Part shown: one piece after another, positions 16,994 through 25,647 of the stretch
Layout of the letters: each line of letters starts with the position of its first letter
Position numbering within the stretch: position 1 is the stretch's first letter
From: Xenophilus sp003671765
GTDB taxonomy: Bacteria; Pseudomonadota; Gammaproteobacteria; Burkholderiales; Burkholderiaceae_C
Direction of reading: 5' to 3'
DNA length: 64,000 bases
NCBI GenBank assembly: GCA_051414805.1
Contig: CP166702.1
Location: forward strand, 620,001 to 684,000
Made by a program: the position numbers and the translations under genes
Notes under the pieces: generated by a model
What the model was told of the DNA's origin: nothing
The model's database searches: none
Seen by the model: only the letters and a program-made list of their open reading frames with translations

Positions 16994-17788
16994 TCAGCGG
17001 CCCGGGAACACCGGTGCGCGCTTGCCCAGGAAGGCCGCCACGCCCTCGTTAAAGGCCGGCCCGCCGACAAGCTGGCGCTGGCGTTCGCTTTCGTAGTGCA
17101 ACTGCTCGGCCAGCGTGTGGCGCTCGGATTGCGCGAAGGCGGCGCGCGCCTCGGCCACCGCATGGGCCGGCAGCGCGGCCACCTTGCGGGCGATGCGGTG
17201 TGCCTCGAGCGTCAGCATGTCGTCGGGCACCGCGGCCCAGATCAGGCCCCACTGCGCGGCGCGCTCGGCATCGAGCTTCTCGTCCAGCAGCGCCAGCCCC
17301 ATCGCACGGGCGGGCCCCACCAGGCGCGGCACGAACCAGGTGCAGCCCAGGTCGGGCACGATGCCCAGCTTGGGCAGGAAGGGCAGGTAGAAGTAGGCGC
17401 TGCGCGCGGCCACCACCACGTCGGCCGCCAGGGCGAGGCCCACGCCGGCGCCGGCCGCCGGCCCGTTGACGGCGCTGACCACCGGCACCGGCATGGCGCG
17501 GATCGTCGTGATCAACGGGTTGCTCAGCGACTGCATCCACTCGGCGGTGTCGTCGCCCAGCGTCTTGCCCGATGCCGGCTCGCGCATCGCGCTCAGGTCG
17601 GCGCCCACGCAGAAGGCCTTGCCCGCACCGGTGATCACCACGGCGCGCACGGCGCGGTCCTCGGCGGCTCGCGCCAGCGCGTCGCGCAGGTCTTCCTGCA
17701 GCGGCTTGGCGATCGGGTTGAGCTTGGCGGGCAGGTTGAGCGTGAGGGTGGCGACGGCGTCGTCCACCTCGTAGAGCACGTGGTCCAT
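16994..17788 (-). CDS. Enoyl-CoA hydratase/isomerase family protein
   Basis: 264-residue crotonase-fold enzyme. The oxyanion-hole segments GAGKAFCVGADLSAMRE (about residues 53-69) and NGPAAGAGVGLALAADVVVAARSAYF (about 103-128) are intact. The second segment carries PKLGIVPDLGCTWFVPRLVG, as in PaaG/2,3-dehydroadipyl-CoA isomerases, with Asp where hydratases have a second Glu. An isomerase or hydratase acting on ring-opened or fatty acyl-CoA is likely. No other beta-oxidation gene is adjacent. ATG at 17788 matches the family start. Confidence 0.9.
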   Translation of the reverse strand: MDHVLYEVDDAVATLTLNLPAKLNPIAKPLQEDLRDALARAAEDRAVRAVVITGAGKAFCVGADLSAMREPASGKTLGDDTAEWMQSLSNPLITTIRAMPVPVVSAVNGPAAGAGVGLALAADVVVAARSAYFYLPFLPKLGIVPDLGCTWFVPRLVGPARAMGLALLDEKLDAERAAQWGLIWAAVPDDMLTLEAHRIARKVAALPAHAVAEARAAFAQSERHTLAEQLHYESERQRQLVGGPAFNEGVAAFLGKRAPVFPGR

Positions 17789-17844
17789 GGGGCGTTCCGG
17801 CAGCGGGGCAAAGCGTCGATCGTTCGCCGCCACCGGCCCCAGGG

Positions 17845-18174
17845 TCAAGCCGGGGACAACCCGTGCGGCGCGAGTCGCCCAGGCGACCGGCTCGCCAAGG
17901 GCGCATCGGCGCTGCCCGGCGGCCAGGCGGCGGGCCGGGCATGCGTGACGGAGATCGACGACGGCCCCAGCGCCGACACCAGCGCGCGCCGGTGCACGTC
18001 GCCCACATAGTGCTGGCCGCGCTCCAGCACGATGTCGCGCGGGTCGTGGTCCAGCGTCACCCACAGCGTGCCGCTGCGGCATTCGATGCCGATGCCGGCG
18101 GCGTCGGGCAGGGTCAGGACGGTGCGGGCCGGCAGGTCCATCTGAAAGCCGGTGTCGGAGGCGGCGCGGGCCAT
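17845..18174 (-). CDS. DUF2917 family protein
   Basis: 109 residues. The core SGTLWVTLDHDPRDIVLERGQHYVGDVHRRALVSALGPSSISV is the DUF2917 domain, a small cupin-like beta barrel of unknown function. I place the start at 18174 because AAGGAG lies six bases upstream; an in-frame ATG at 18195 lacks a good ribosome site and falls inside a LysR-type operator. Divergent from the LysR gene at 18256, an arrangement often seen for this family. Confidence 0.8.
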   Translation of the reverse strand: MARAASDTGFQMDLPARTVLTLPDAAGIGIECRSGTLWVTLDHDPRDIVLERGQHYVGDVHRRALVSALGPSSISVTHARPAAWPPGSADAPLASRSPGRLAPHGLSPA

Positions 18175-18189
18175 GAGAGGCTCCTTGGT

Positions 18190-18208
18190 ATTCATCGATG
18201 GAATGAAT
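18190..18208. promoter_or_regulatory. Candidate LysR binding site in divergent promoter
   Basis: ATTCAT and ATGAAT are perfect 6-bp arms 7 bp apart, containing a T-N11-A motif, between the DUF2917 gene and the LysR gene. Position and symmetry fit an autoregulatory LysR site. Confidence 0.5.
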
Positions 18209-18255
18209 ATAGTGACGCGCCCCTCCCCGTGGGGCGGTCGTTAGGAACTCGTCGC

Positions 18256-19197
18256 ATGCGTTCAGAGAATGCCAAAGCCGCTTCGCACCCGGCCGTCGAA
18301 CTGCCGCCGCTGGACCTGCTGCGTACGTTCGAGGCCGCGGCGCGCACGCTGAGCTTCACCCGCGCGGCCGACGAGCTGGCCCTCACCCAATCCGCCGTCA
18401 GCCGCCAAATCCAGCAGCTCGAAGCCAGCCTGGGCGTGCTGCTGTTCGAGCGCCTCCATCGCGCCCTCGCGCTGACGGACGCGGGCCTGGTGATGCAGCG
18501 GGCCGTGAGCGACAGCCTGGAGCGCCTGCGCGATGCCACGGCACGCGTGCGCAGCGCACCCGCAGTGCGTCAGGTGGCGCTGACCTACACGCCCGGTTTC
18601 GCGTCGCTGTGGCTCATCCCGCGCCTCACCCGTTTCACGGCCGCGCACCCGCAGGTGGATGTGCGCGTGTCGGCCACGCTCGACGTGCTGGACCTCGAGC
18701 GCGCGCGCCTCGACCTGGCGGTGCGCTTCGTGCGCATCGAGCAGGGCCTGGCGCTGGGCAGCGGACCGGCACTGTTCGAAGAGGCGGTGATGCCACTGTG
18801 CGCGCCCGCGGTGGCGCAGGCGCTGCGCGCGCCGGCCGACCTCGCCGGCCAGGCACTGCTGACCATCGAGAACCACAAGCACGGCGAAGCCGCGACCATG
18901 GACTGGGAGCCCTGGCTGCGGCTCATGGGGTTGGGTGAGTTGCACATGAAGAGCACGCTGCGCTTCTCGCACTACACCGACGCCGTGGCCGCCGCGGTGG
19001 CGGGGCAGGGCGTCGTCATCGGCCGGCTGCCGCTGCTGCAGGACCTGGTGCGCGATGGCCGGCTGGTGTCACCCTTCGGCGACGGCGCCTCGTCGCAGCG
19101 CGGACAGTTCGTCGAACTGTCGCGCCGCGGCGAGCGCAACCCCGACGCGCTCGACTTCGTGCGCTGGCTGCGCGCCGAAGCCGAGCGGGCGCGCTAG
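18256..19197 (+). CDS. LysR family transcriptional regulator (GcvA-like)
   Basis: 313 residues. The N-terminal winged helix (LDLLRTFEAAARTLSFTRAADELALTQSAVSRQIQQLEASLGVLLFERLHRALALTDAG, residues 16-75) is followed by a periplasmic-binding-like effector domain. TYTPGFASLWLIPRLTRFTAAHPQVDVRV marks the GcvA/AmpR branch. It probably controls the divergent DUF2917 gene and itself. ATG at 18256 was chosen because the longer open frame runs back through the intergenic site and the opposite gene. Confidence 0.92.
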   Translation: MRSENAKAASHPAVELPPLDLLRTFEAAARTLSFTRAADELALTQSAVSRQIQQLEASLGVLLFERLHRALALTDAGLVMQRAVSDSLERLRDATARVRSAPAVRQVALTYTPGFASLWLIPRLTRFTAAHPQVDVRVSATLDVLDLERARLDLAVRFVRIEQGLALGSGPALFEEAVMPLCAPAVAQALRAPADLAGQALLTIENHKHGEAATMDWEPWLRLMGLGELHMKSTLRFSHYTDAVAAAVAGQGVVIGRLPLLQDLVRDGRLVSPFGDGASSQRGQFVELSRRGERNPDALDFVRWLRAEAERAR

Positions 19198-19217
19198 CGA
19201 ACCGGAAGTACTGCAGA

Positions 19218-19787
19218 TCAGCCCGGCAGCAGCACCTTGTTGACGACGTGGATCACGCCGTTGGACTGGTAGACGTCGGCCGTGGTCACCGTGGCGGTGC
19301 CGCCCTTGGCGTCGGTGATCATCACCATCGAACCGTTCGTGGTCGCGGTGAGCGTGCCGCCGCTGGCGGTCTTGAGCATCGCGCGGCCGCCGCCCTGGGC
19401 GATGAGGCCCATCAGCGCCTTCGCGTCGAGCTTGCCGGGCACCACGTGGTAGGTCAGCACGGTGGTGAGGGTGCCCTTGTTCTCGGGCTTGAGCAGGGTG
19501 TCGACCGTGCCGGGCGGCAGCGCGGCGAAGGCCGCGTTGGTGGGCGCGAAGACGGTGAACGGGCCCGGGCCCTTGAGCGTGTCGACCAAGCCTGCGGCCT
19601 TCACCGCGGCCACCAGCGTGGTGTGGTCCTTGGAGTTGACCGCGTTGTCGATGATGTCCTTGGTCGGGTACATCGGCGCGCCGCCGACCATCGGGTTGCT
19701 CATGCCGCTGCCCTGCATGCCCATGCCGCCGGCACAGGCGCCCAGCAGCACCGACAGGCTCAGTGCGAGCGCGAGTTTCTTCTTCAT
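19218..19787 (-). CDS. Fasciclin (FAS1) domain lipoprotein
   Basis: 189 residues. A lipoprotein signal MKKKLALALSLSVLLGAC has the lipidated Cys at position 18. After a Gly/Met-rich spacer, one FAS1 domain covers about residues 44-188, with H1 box GPGPFTVFAPTNAAFAALPPGTV and H2-like GVIHVVNKVLLPG. Such proteins mediate adhesion or envelope interactions. It begins a run of small envelope genes; a good AGGAG lies before the start. Convergent with the LysR gene. Confidence 0.92.
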   Translation of the reverse strand: MKKKLALALSLSVLLGACAGGMGMQGSGMSNPMVGGAPMYPTKDIIDNAVNSKDHTTLVAAVKAAGLVDTLKGPGPFTVFAPTNAAFAALPPGTVDTLLKPENKGTLTTVLTYHVVPGKLDAKALMGLIAQGGGRAMLKTASGGTLTATTNGSMVMITDAKGGTATVTTADVYQSNGVIHVVNKVLLPG

Positions 19788-19932
19788 GGAGTTCTCCTTT
19801 TGCGTGAGTTCAACCTGCGGAATCCGCCGTCAGTTCGGAGGCGCCGTCGGGCGCTTGATGCCGATACGGCCGCTGACGTGAAGTGGATTCAGGGTGCGCA
19901 GAAAAAACTCGCGAGACGCCTCGGAGGCCCGC

Positions 19933-20613
19933 TCAGTGTGCGGGCGACGTGCGCATGAAGGAGAAGCGGCGCTCGGCTGGTTCGGTCTCGGGCATCACGT
20001 AGACCACGCCGCGGGTGCTGCCCAGCGCCGGCTTGACGTAGCCGTCGTAGAACGCGGCCGGCACGTTGATGCATCCATAGGAGATGCGGTTGTCGGCGAT
20101 GGTGGGCGTGGCCAGGCGCTCGAGCCGGCGGTCGGCCTTGTTGGTGGTGCGCACGCGGTGCATCGACACGGCAGCGTCGTAGTCGACCCACACGATGTCT
20201 TCGCCGTTTGCATTCACGCCGGGCTCGGAGGCGAAACGGCCCGCGGGCGTGGTGCGCTCGTGCGGGCGGATCTGGGCCATCGGCCGTTCACCGATGCCGG
20301 GCACCGAGTCGTCGCCCTTGGCCAGGCCCAGCAGCACGGGCGAGGTGCCGCGCAGCGTTCCATCCGGCGCGAACACATGCACGCGGGCGTTCTTCTTGTC
20401 GACCACGGAGAAGGCCTGGCCGCCGTTGTCCCGCGAGGCCACCGCCAGCTTCGCCAGTTGTGCCACCTCGGGCGCAACCGGGCCGGGCGGACGCGCCGCT
20501 GCAGGCGGCGCTGCCCAGGCGGCCGTACCAAGCACGCCCGCGGCCACCACGACGCCGGCGCGCGTACGCAGGCAGCACAGCGAAGGCAGGGAGGAAAAGA
20601 TGGACGCGGTCAT
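19933..20613 (-). CDS. L,D-transpeptidase family protein (YkuD domain)
   Basis: 226 residues with an N-terminal export signal (AGVVVAAGVLGTAAWAAPPA). The YkuD core starts near residue 68 (FSVVDKKNARVHVFAPDGTL), and the catalytic segment RISYGCINVP places the nucleophile at Cys181 with His152 (SMHRV) upstream. Known members cross-link peptidoglycan or attach lipoproteins. The usual [S/T]HGC is SYGC here, so the motif His is replaced by Tyr. ATG at 20613 is the first that gives a plausible signal peptide. Confidence 0.88.
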   Translation of the reverse strand: MTASIFSSLPSLCCLRTRAGVVVAAGVLGTAAWAAPPAAARPPGPVAPEVAQLAKLAVASRDNGGQAFSVVDKKNARVHVFAPDGTLRGTSPVLLGLAKGDDSVPGIGERPMAQIRPHERTTPAGRFASEPGVNANGEDIVWVDYDAAVSMHRVRTTNKADRRLERLATPTIADNRISYGCINVPAAFYDGYVKPALGSTRGVVYVMPETEPAERRFSFMRTSPAH

Positions 20614-20716
20614 GGGGCGCAAGGGTTCGATCGGCAGCGACGACGCAGGAGGAGGGGCACCGCGATGCCCCTGCTTCTGCGGGCCCGCCACCGGCGGCGG
20701 CGGGCCGTGGCGCGCA

Positions 20717-21004
20717 TCAGTTGCGGTCGGCGCGGGCCGGGCGCATCGGCTCGGCGGCAGGTGCGGCAGGTTGCGGGCTCATGGTGGCCGCGGGCGCGGT
20801 GCTGCCGCTGTTGTTCATCTGGCCGCCCTGGTTCTGGGGCTGCACGCCGGTGGTGCCCATGGGGCCGCCGGCGGGGTTCTGCTGGCCGGCCGCGGTGGCG
20901 GGGTTCGGCGAGGTGGTGTTGGGCGGCGTGCCCTGGGCCATGGCGATGCTGGCTGCGGCGCCAAGGGCGAGTGCGGCGCTCAGGGTGGCGATGTGCTTCT
21001 TCAT
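20717..21004 (-). CDS. Small exported hypothetical protein, Pro/Gly/Asn-rich
   Basis: 95 residues. MKKHIATLSAALALGAAASIAMAQ is a clear Sec signal with AMA-Q cleavage. The mature part is low-complexity, rich in Pro, Gly, Asn, Gln and Ala, with no recognisable domain, and is probably disordered in the periplasm. The start has a good AAGGAG just upstream. Function unknown. Confidence 0.75.
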   Translation of the reverse strand: MKKHIATLSAALALGAAASIAMAQGTPPNTTSPNPATAAGQQNPAGGPMGTTGVQPQNQGGQMNNSGSTAPAATMSPQPAAPAAEPMRPARADRN

Positions 21005-21279
21005 GACGAGACTCCTTGGGACTATGGATGGAATGACGGCCGGCGGTCCGGCCCCGGCGCCCTGCCGTCGTTCGCGCCCTGCCAGGCCCTGGCCTGTGGA
21101 GAGCGCGGCAGCACGCCAGCGCGAGCCCTCAAGCTAACGGCCGTGCGAATCGCCCGGGTCGGCACCGCGCCCCCACGCCTGTAGGAGCGGGGCGCCGCGG
21201 CGGGACGGCCTGGCCCGGCAGGGCGTGGGGCCCATCCCTACAATCCCGGCACATCGAACGCGACGAGGAGGAGCCCACC

Positions 21280-21702
21280 ATGCGATTCGCAGCGCTTCTT
21301 CCGGCCGCCGTGCTGTTCGGCACCGCGGCCCTCGCGCAGTCCCCATCCAACTGGTTCACGGTCACCGGCCACCCGGAGCGGCCCGACGTCGACACCGTGC
21401 AGGTGGACCCGGTGGCGGTCGCCCGCGACGCCGACGGCAAGACCATGAACATCCGCGTGAACCGCGCCGAACTGCGCCACAACTGGGACGGCGTGCCTTA
21501 CCGCTCCTACGACGCGCAGGTGGTGTTCCGCTGCGCCGAACGACGGGCCGAGTACCGCGTCGTCACCTACTACATGGCGCCGCTGTGGCGCGGCGACCCG
21601 CACCTCACGGTCGACTACGCCGACAAGCCGCGGCCGATGCTGTTCAAGGACGCCCAGCCCAACCCCACGCAGCGCATCGTGCGGGCCGCCTGCGGAGCCT
21701 GA
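21280..21702 (+). CDS. Exported hypothetical protein (surface-adhesin E-like)
   Basis: 140 residues with a signal peptide (MRFAALLPAAVLFGTAALAQ). The mature domain has a pattern of conserved Cys (FRCAERR and the C-terminal RAACGA) and PYRSYDAQVVFRCAERRAEYRVVTYY, which resembles the small CNP1/surface-adhesin-E-like fold in betaproteobacteria. That match is by eye only. GACGAGGAGG precedes the ATG. Single gene. Confidence 0.75.
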   Translation: MRFAALLPAAVLFGTAALAQSPSNWFTVTGHPERPDVDTVQVDPVAVARDADGKTMNIRVNRAELRHNWDGVPYRSYDAQVVFRCAERRAEYRVVTYYMAPLWRGDPHLTVDYADKPRPMLFKDAQPNPTQRIVRAACGA

Positions 21703-21761
21703 GCGCGCGGAAATTCGAGCGAAAAGTGGCCGCAGCGCCGTGCGGCGGCCGTCGAGAGCTA

Positions 21762-21779
21762 TCGATTCGATAGCGTTCG
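21762..21779. repeat. GCTATCGATTCGATAGC hairpin
   Basis: A perfect short palindrome like the head of the 63-nt dispersed repeat, lying between the end of the exported protein gene and the malate synthase terminator. Confidence 0.55.
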
Positions 21780-21783
21780 AGGC

Positions 21784-21808
21784 AAAAAAACGGCACCCGC
21801 AGGTGCCG
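21784..21808 (-). terminator. Rho-independent terminator of glcB
   Basis: On the minus strand CGGCACC / GGTGCCG (7-bp perfect stem, loop TGCG) is followed by a run of seven T. It lies 24 bp past the malate synthase stop. Confidence 0.9.
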
Positions 21809-21831
21809 TCGTCTTGCAGGCCTGGGGCCGT

Positions 21832-24042
21832 TCAGGCCGCAGCGCCCTTCACCTTCAGCCGCCATGCATGCAGCAGCGGCTCGGTGTAGCCGCTGGGCTG
21901 CTCGACGCCCTTGAACACCAGGTCCTGCGCGGCCTGGTAGGCGGCGCTGGTCGCGAAGTTGCCGACCATCTTGTGGTACAGCGGGTCGCCGGCGTTCTGC
22001 TGGTCGACCACCGCGGCCATGCGCTCGAAGGTGGCGTTGACCTGTTCCTTGGTGACCACGCCGTGCAGCAGCCAGTTGGCGATGTGCTGGCTGCTGATGC
22101 GCAGCGTGGCGCGGTCTTCCATCAGGCCGACGTCGTGGATGTCGGGCACCTTGGAGCAGCCCACGCCCTGGTCGATCCAGCGCACCACGTAGCCCAGGAT
22201 GCCCTGCACGTTGTTGTCGAGTTCCTGCTGCTTCTCGGCGTCGGTCCAGTTGGGCGTCGCGGTGATCGGCACCTGCAGCAGGTCGTTGAGGATCGCGTCG
22301 CGCTCGGCTTCGGCGTCGATCTTCTCCAGCTCCTGCTGCACATGGGCCACGTTCACCTGGTGGTAGTGCAGCGCATGCAGCGTGGCCGCGGTGGGCGACG
22401 GCACCCAGGCGGTGTTGGCGCCGGCCTTGGGGTGGGCGATCTTCTGCTTGAGCATGTCGGCCATCAGGTCGGGCATGGCCCACATGCCCTTGCCGATCTG
22501 CGCCTTGCCGCGCAGGCCGCAGTTCAGGCCGGTGAGCACGTTGTTGCGCTCGTAGGCGGCGATCCACTTGGTGCCCTTGATGTCGCCCTTGCGCAGCATC
22601 GGGCCGCCCTGCATGGCGGTGTGCATCTCGTCGCCGGTGCGGTCCAGGAAGCCGGTGTTGATGAAGGCCACGCGCGCCGGTGCGGCGGCAATGCAGGCCT
22701 GCAGGTTCACGCTGGTGCGGCGCTCCTCGTCCATGATGCCCAGCTTGACGGTGTTGGCCGGCAGGCCGAGCAGCTGTTCGACGCGGCCGAAGAGCTCGTT
22801 GGCGAAGGCCACTTCGGCCGGGCCGTGCATCTTGGGCTTGACGATGTAGATGCTGCCGGTGCGCGAGTTGCGCAGCCCACTTCCATCCGAATGCTTGCCC
22901 TTGCCCGCGAGGTCGTAGGTCGCGATGGCCGTGGTGATGACCGCGTCCATGATGCCTTCGGGGATCTCCTTGCCGCCTTCCCACAGGATCGCCGGGTTGG
23001 TCATCAGGTGGCCCACGTTGCGCACGAACATGAGCGAGCGGCCGTGCAGCTTGACTTCACCCTTGCCGTCCGGCGCGGTGTAGACGCGGTCGGCGTTCAG
23101 GCGGCGCGTGAAGGTCTTGCCGCCCTTGGCCACTTCCTCGGTCAGCGTGCCGAGCTGGATGCCGAGCCAGTTGCTGTATGCGAGCACCTTGTCCTGCGCG
23201 TCGACCACCGCCACCGAGTCTTCCAGGTCGAGGATGGTGGACAGGGCCGATTCGAGGATCACGTCGCTCACGCCGGCCGGGTCGGTCTTGCCGATGGGCG
23301 TGCTGCGGTCGATCTGGATGTCGAGGTGAATGCCGTTGTGCACGAGCAGCACCGAAGAAGGCGCCGCCGCATCGCCCTGGTAGCCGACGAAGGCCGCGCG
23401 GTCCTGCAGGTGCGTGCTGCTGCTGTGCAGTTGCACCACCAGCTGGCCGTCCTTCACGCTGTAGCCGGTCGCGTCCTTGTGCGAGCCGTTGGCCAGCGGC
23501 GCGGCCTGGTCGAGCACCTCGCGTGCGAAGGCGATGACCTTGGCGCCGCGGATCGGGTTGTAGCCCTTGCCCTTCTCCGCCCCGCCGTCTTCGGGGATCG
23601 CGTCGGTGCCGTACAGCGCGTCGTACAGCGAGCCCCAGCGCGCATTGGCAGCGTTCAGCGCGTAGCGGGCATTGAGGATGGGCACCACCAGCTGCGGGCC
23701 GGCCTGCAGCGCGAGCTCGGCATCGACGTTGGCCGTGGTGGCCTTCACGCCCTTGGGCTGCGGCAGCAGGTAGCCGATCTTTTCGAGGTGCGCGCGATAC
23801 GCGGGCATGTCGGCGATCGGACCGGGGTGGGCCTTGTGCCAGGCGTCCATCTCCGACTGGATGCGGTCGCGCTCGGCCAGCAGGGCGGCGTTCTTGGGCG
23901 CGAGGTCGTGGACGATGGCGTCGAAGCCCTTCCAGAAGGCCTCGCTCGAAATGCCGGCGCCGGGCAGCACCTGGTCTTCGATGAAGCTGTACAGCTCGGT
24001 GGCCACCTGGAGGCGCTGGGTCGTGGTGCGTTCGGTCGTCAT
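21832..24042 (-). CDS. glcB: Malate synthase G
   Basis: 736-residue cytoplasmic enzyme condensing glyoxylate with acetyl-CoA to malate (glyoxylate shunt or glycolate use). Type G features are present: N-terminal helical clasp (LYSFIEDQVLPGAGISSEAFWKGFDAIVHDLAPKN), the TIM barrel with GLRNSRTGSIYIVKPKMHGPAEVAFANELF, LGIMDEERRTSVNLQACI and INTGFLDRTGDEMHTAMQGGPMLRKGDIK, and the C-terminal plug. Length fits (about 725). ATG at 24042 was chosen over longer frames lacking similarity. No glycolate oxidase or isocitrate lyase gene is in the window. Divergent from the racemase gene; a terminator follows. Confidence 0.97.
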   Translation of the reverse strand: MTTERTTTQRLQVATELYSFIEDQVLPGAGISSEAFWKGFDAIVHDLAPKNAALLAERDRIQSEMDAWHKAHPGPIADMPAYRAHLEKIGYLLPQPKGVKATTANVDAELALQAGPQLVVPILNARYALNAANARWGSLYDALYGTDAIPEDGGAEKGKGYNPIRGAKVIAFAREVLDQAAPLANGSHKDATGYSVKDGQLVVQLHSSSTHLQDRAAFVGYQGDAAAPSSVLLVHNGIHLDIQIDRSTPIGKTDPAGVSDVILESALSTILDLEDSVAVVDAQDKVLAYSNWLGIQLGTLTEEVAKGGKTFTRRLNADRVYTAPDGKGEVKLHGRSLMFVRNVGHLMTNPAILWEGGKEIPEGIMDAVITTAIATYDLAGKGKHSDGSGLRNSRTGSIYIVKPKMHGPAEVAFANELFGRVEQLLGLPANTVKLGIMDEERRTSVNLQACIAAAPARVAFINTGFLDRTGDEMHTAMQGGPMLRKGDIKGTKWIAAYERNNVLTGLNCGLRGKAQIGKGMWAMPDLMADMLKQKIAHPKAGANTAWVPSPTAATLHALHYHQVNVAHVQQELEKIDAEAERDAILNDLLQVPITATPNWTDAEKQQELDNNVQGILGYVVRWIDQGVGCSKVPDIHDVGLMEDRATLRISSQHIANWLLHGVVTKEQVNATFERMAAVVDQQNAGDPLYHKMVGNFATSAAYQAAQDLVFKGVEQPSGYTEPLLHAWRLKVKGAAA

Positions 24043-24274
24043 GCGTGTTCTCGGCGTGCGGCGGGGCCGCGAAAGGGTTGCACGGGGTGGGCGGTCGGCG
24101 CGAGGGTGCAAGCATGCGGCCCACGCTCGACCCACACTGTATTAGAGACGGGGCAGAAGATTAATCTCCGCATCAGCCGGTGATTCGTGACAAAAATGAA
24201 TGTAATTGAAGACGAAGGCCGCGCAATGCCTCCCGGCTGACGGCACCGTCACGCAGCCTGCGTACGATGGTGCG

Positions 24275-24970
24275 ATGAATTTGCACATCGGCATCGTGGG
24301 CTGCTCCGCCGAGGGCGCGGCCCTGTGCTATCGCACGATCTGTACCGAGGGCGCCGACGTGCTGGGCCCGCACGCGCACCCGGAGGTGTCCATGCACACG
24401 CCCTCGCTGGCCGAGTACGTCGACTGCCTGGAGCGCGGCGACCTCGAGGGCGTGGGCGAACTGATGCTCGGCTCGGCCCGCAAGCTCGCCGACATCGGCG
24501 CGGACTTCCTCGTCTGCCCCGACAACACCATCCACCAGGCCTTCGACTTCGTCGCCGCGCGCTCGCCGCGCCCATGGCTGCACATCGCCGAGGTGGTGGC
24601 CGACGAGGCGGTGCGGCGCGGCTTCACGCGCATCGGCATCACGGGCACGCGCTGGCTGACCGACAGCGAGGTGTACCCCGCGGCCTTCGCCGAGCGCGAG
24701 CTGGGCTACATGCGCCCGAGCGAGGCCGAGCGCGACGAGATCCAGCACTTCATCATGGACGAACTGGTGCCGGGCATCCGCAGCGCCGAGGCGGTGGCCT
24801 GCTTCCAGCGCGTGTTCGCGCGCATGAAGGACGAAGGCTGCGACGCGGTGGTGCTGGGCTGCACCGAGATCCCGCTGGTGATGAGCGACGCCAACTCGCC
24901 GCTGCCCACGCTGGACTCGACGCGACTGCTGGCGCGTGCGGCGCTGCGGCGTGCCGTTCAGGCGGGTTGA
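24275..24970 (+). CDS. Aspartate/glutamate racemase family protein
   Basis: 231 residues, two-lobed cofactor-independent racemase fold. The two catalytic cysteines are Cys81 (LVCPDNTIHQAF) and Cys196 (VVLGCTEIPLVM), each in its conserved context; GIVGCSAEGAAL forms the N-terminal glycine loop. It could act on Asp, Glu or a related amino acid. Length is normal (about 230). Its 3' end overlaps that of the convergent TetR gene by 13 bp. Confidence 0.9.
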   Translation: MNLHIGIVGCSAEGAALCYRTICTEGADVLGPHAHPEVSMHTPSLAEYVDCLERGDLEGVGELMLGSARKLADIGADFLVCPDNTIHQAFDFVAARSPRPWLHIAEVVADEAVRRGFTRIGITGTRWLTDSEVYPAAFAERELGYMRPSEAERDEIQHFIMDELVPGIRSAEAVACFQRVFARMKDEGCDAVVLGCTEIPLVMSDANSPLPTLDSTRLLARAALRRAVQAG

Positions 24971-25557
24971 TCGGCGCCGGCCAGGCTGGCGTCGATCCAG
25001 CCGGCGATGTCGTCGGCGGTGGCCGGCGCCGGCATGAAGAGCAGGCGAAAGAGCAGCGGTGCCACCAGCGTGTCCATGAGGCGCTCGACCGGCGGTGCGG
25101 CCTCGCCGCGCGCCCGTGCGCGCTCGAGCAGCACGCCGATCTGCGCCGCGACGTAATTCGCGCAGCGGCACGAGGGGCGGTCGTCGGGCGACTGCGCACC
25201 CAGCACGTCGCGCATCATCCCGCGGCCGGGCTGCGAGGACATCTCCTCGTTGTACTGCTCGGCCCAGGCCAGCAGGTCGCCGCGCAGCGAGCCGGTGTCG
25301 GCCGGTTCGCCCTCGGGCCGCATGCGCTCGACCGACACGTCGGCCAGCAGCTCGGACAGGTCGCCCCAGCGGCGGTAGATGGTCGAGGGCGTGACGCCCG
25401 CGCGTGCGGCGACCATCGGCACGGTGAGGGCGTCGCGCCCATGCTCGGCGGCCAGTTCCCGCGTGGCCCGGTGCACCGCTTCCTGCACGCGCGCGCTCCG
25501 GCCGCCGGGGCGCGGTGCGGTGCGGGACGTGGAGGGAGAAGGGGCCGTGGTCGCCAT
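24958..25557 (-). CDS. TetR/AcrR family regulator
   Basis: 199 residues. The helix-turn-helix domain is at residues 20-66 (VQEAVHRATRELAAEHGRDALTVPMVAARAGVTPSTIYRRWGDLSELLADV) and the ligand domain follows. It is divergent from an MFS gene, and the shared promoter region holds two related palindromes, so it most likely represses the transporter and itself. I chose ATG at 25557; a longer frame to 25614 runs through the operator region. Confidence 0.9.
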   Translation of the reverse strand: MATTAPSPSTSRTAPRPGGRSARVQEAVHRATRELAAEHGRDALTVPMVAARAGVTPSTIYRRWGDLSELLADVSVERMRPEGEPADTGSLRGDLLAWAEQYNEEMSSQPGRGMMRDVLGAQSPDDRPSCRCANYVAAQIGVLLERARARGEAAPPVERLMDTLVAPLLFRLLFMPAPATADDIAGWIDASLAGADQPA

Positions 25558-25569
25558 GGCGTCGATGCT

Positions 25570-25588
25570 AACGCAAAGAATTTGCTTT
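25570..25588. promoter_or_regulatory. TetR operator candidate 1
   Basis: AACGCAAAGAATTTGCTTT shares the left arm of the perfect palindrome at 25616 and differs from it at two positions of the right arm. It lies 12 bp before the TetR start codon. Confidence 0.65.
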
Positions 25589-25615
25589 AGGGTGCAAAGG
25601 GGCGCACAATGCACA

Positions 25616-25634
25616 AACGCAAAGTCTTTGCGTT
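25616..25634. promoter_or_regulatory. TetR operator candidate 2 (perfect palindrome)
   Basis: AACGCAAAGTCTTTGCGTT has two perfect 9-bp arms around one T. It lies 13 bp before the MFS start, centred 46 bp from operator 1. Each divergent gene therefore has one operator near its start. Confidence 0.75.
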
Positions 25635-25647
25635 AAAGGAATCCCCG

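Noticed and set aside
21814..24183. 789-codon plus-strand frame across malate synthase
   Set aside because: Antisense shadow of glcB, with His/Arg/Val-rich low-complexity translation.
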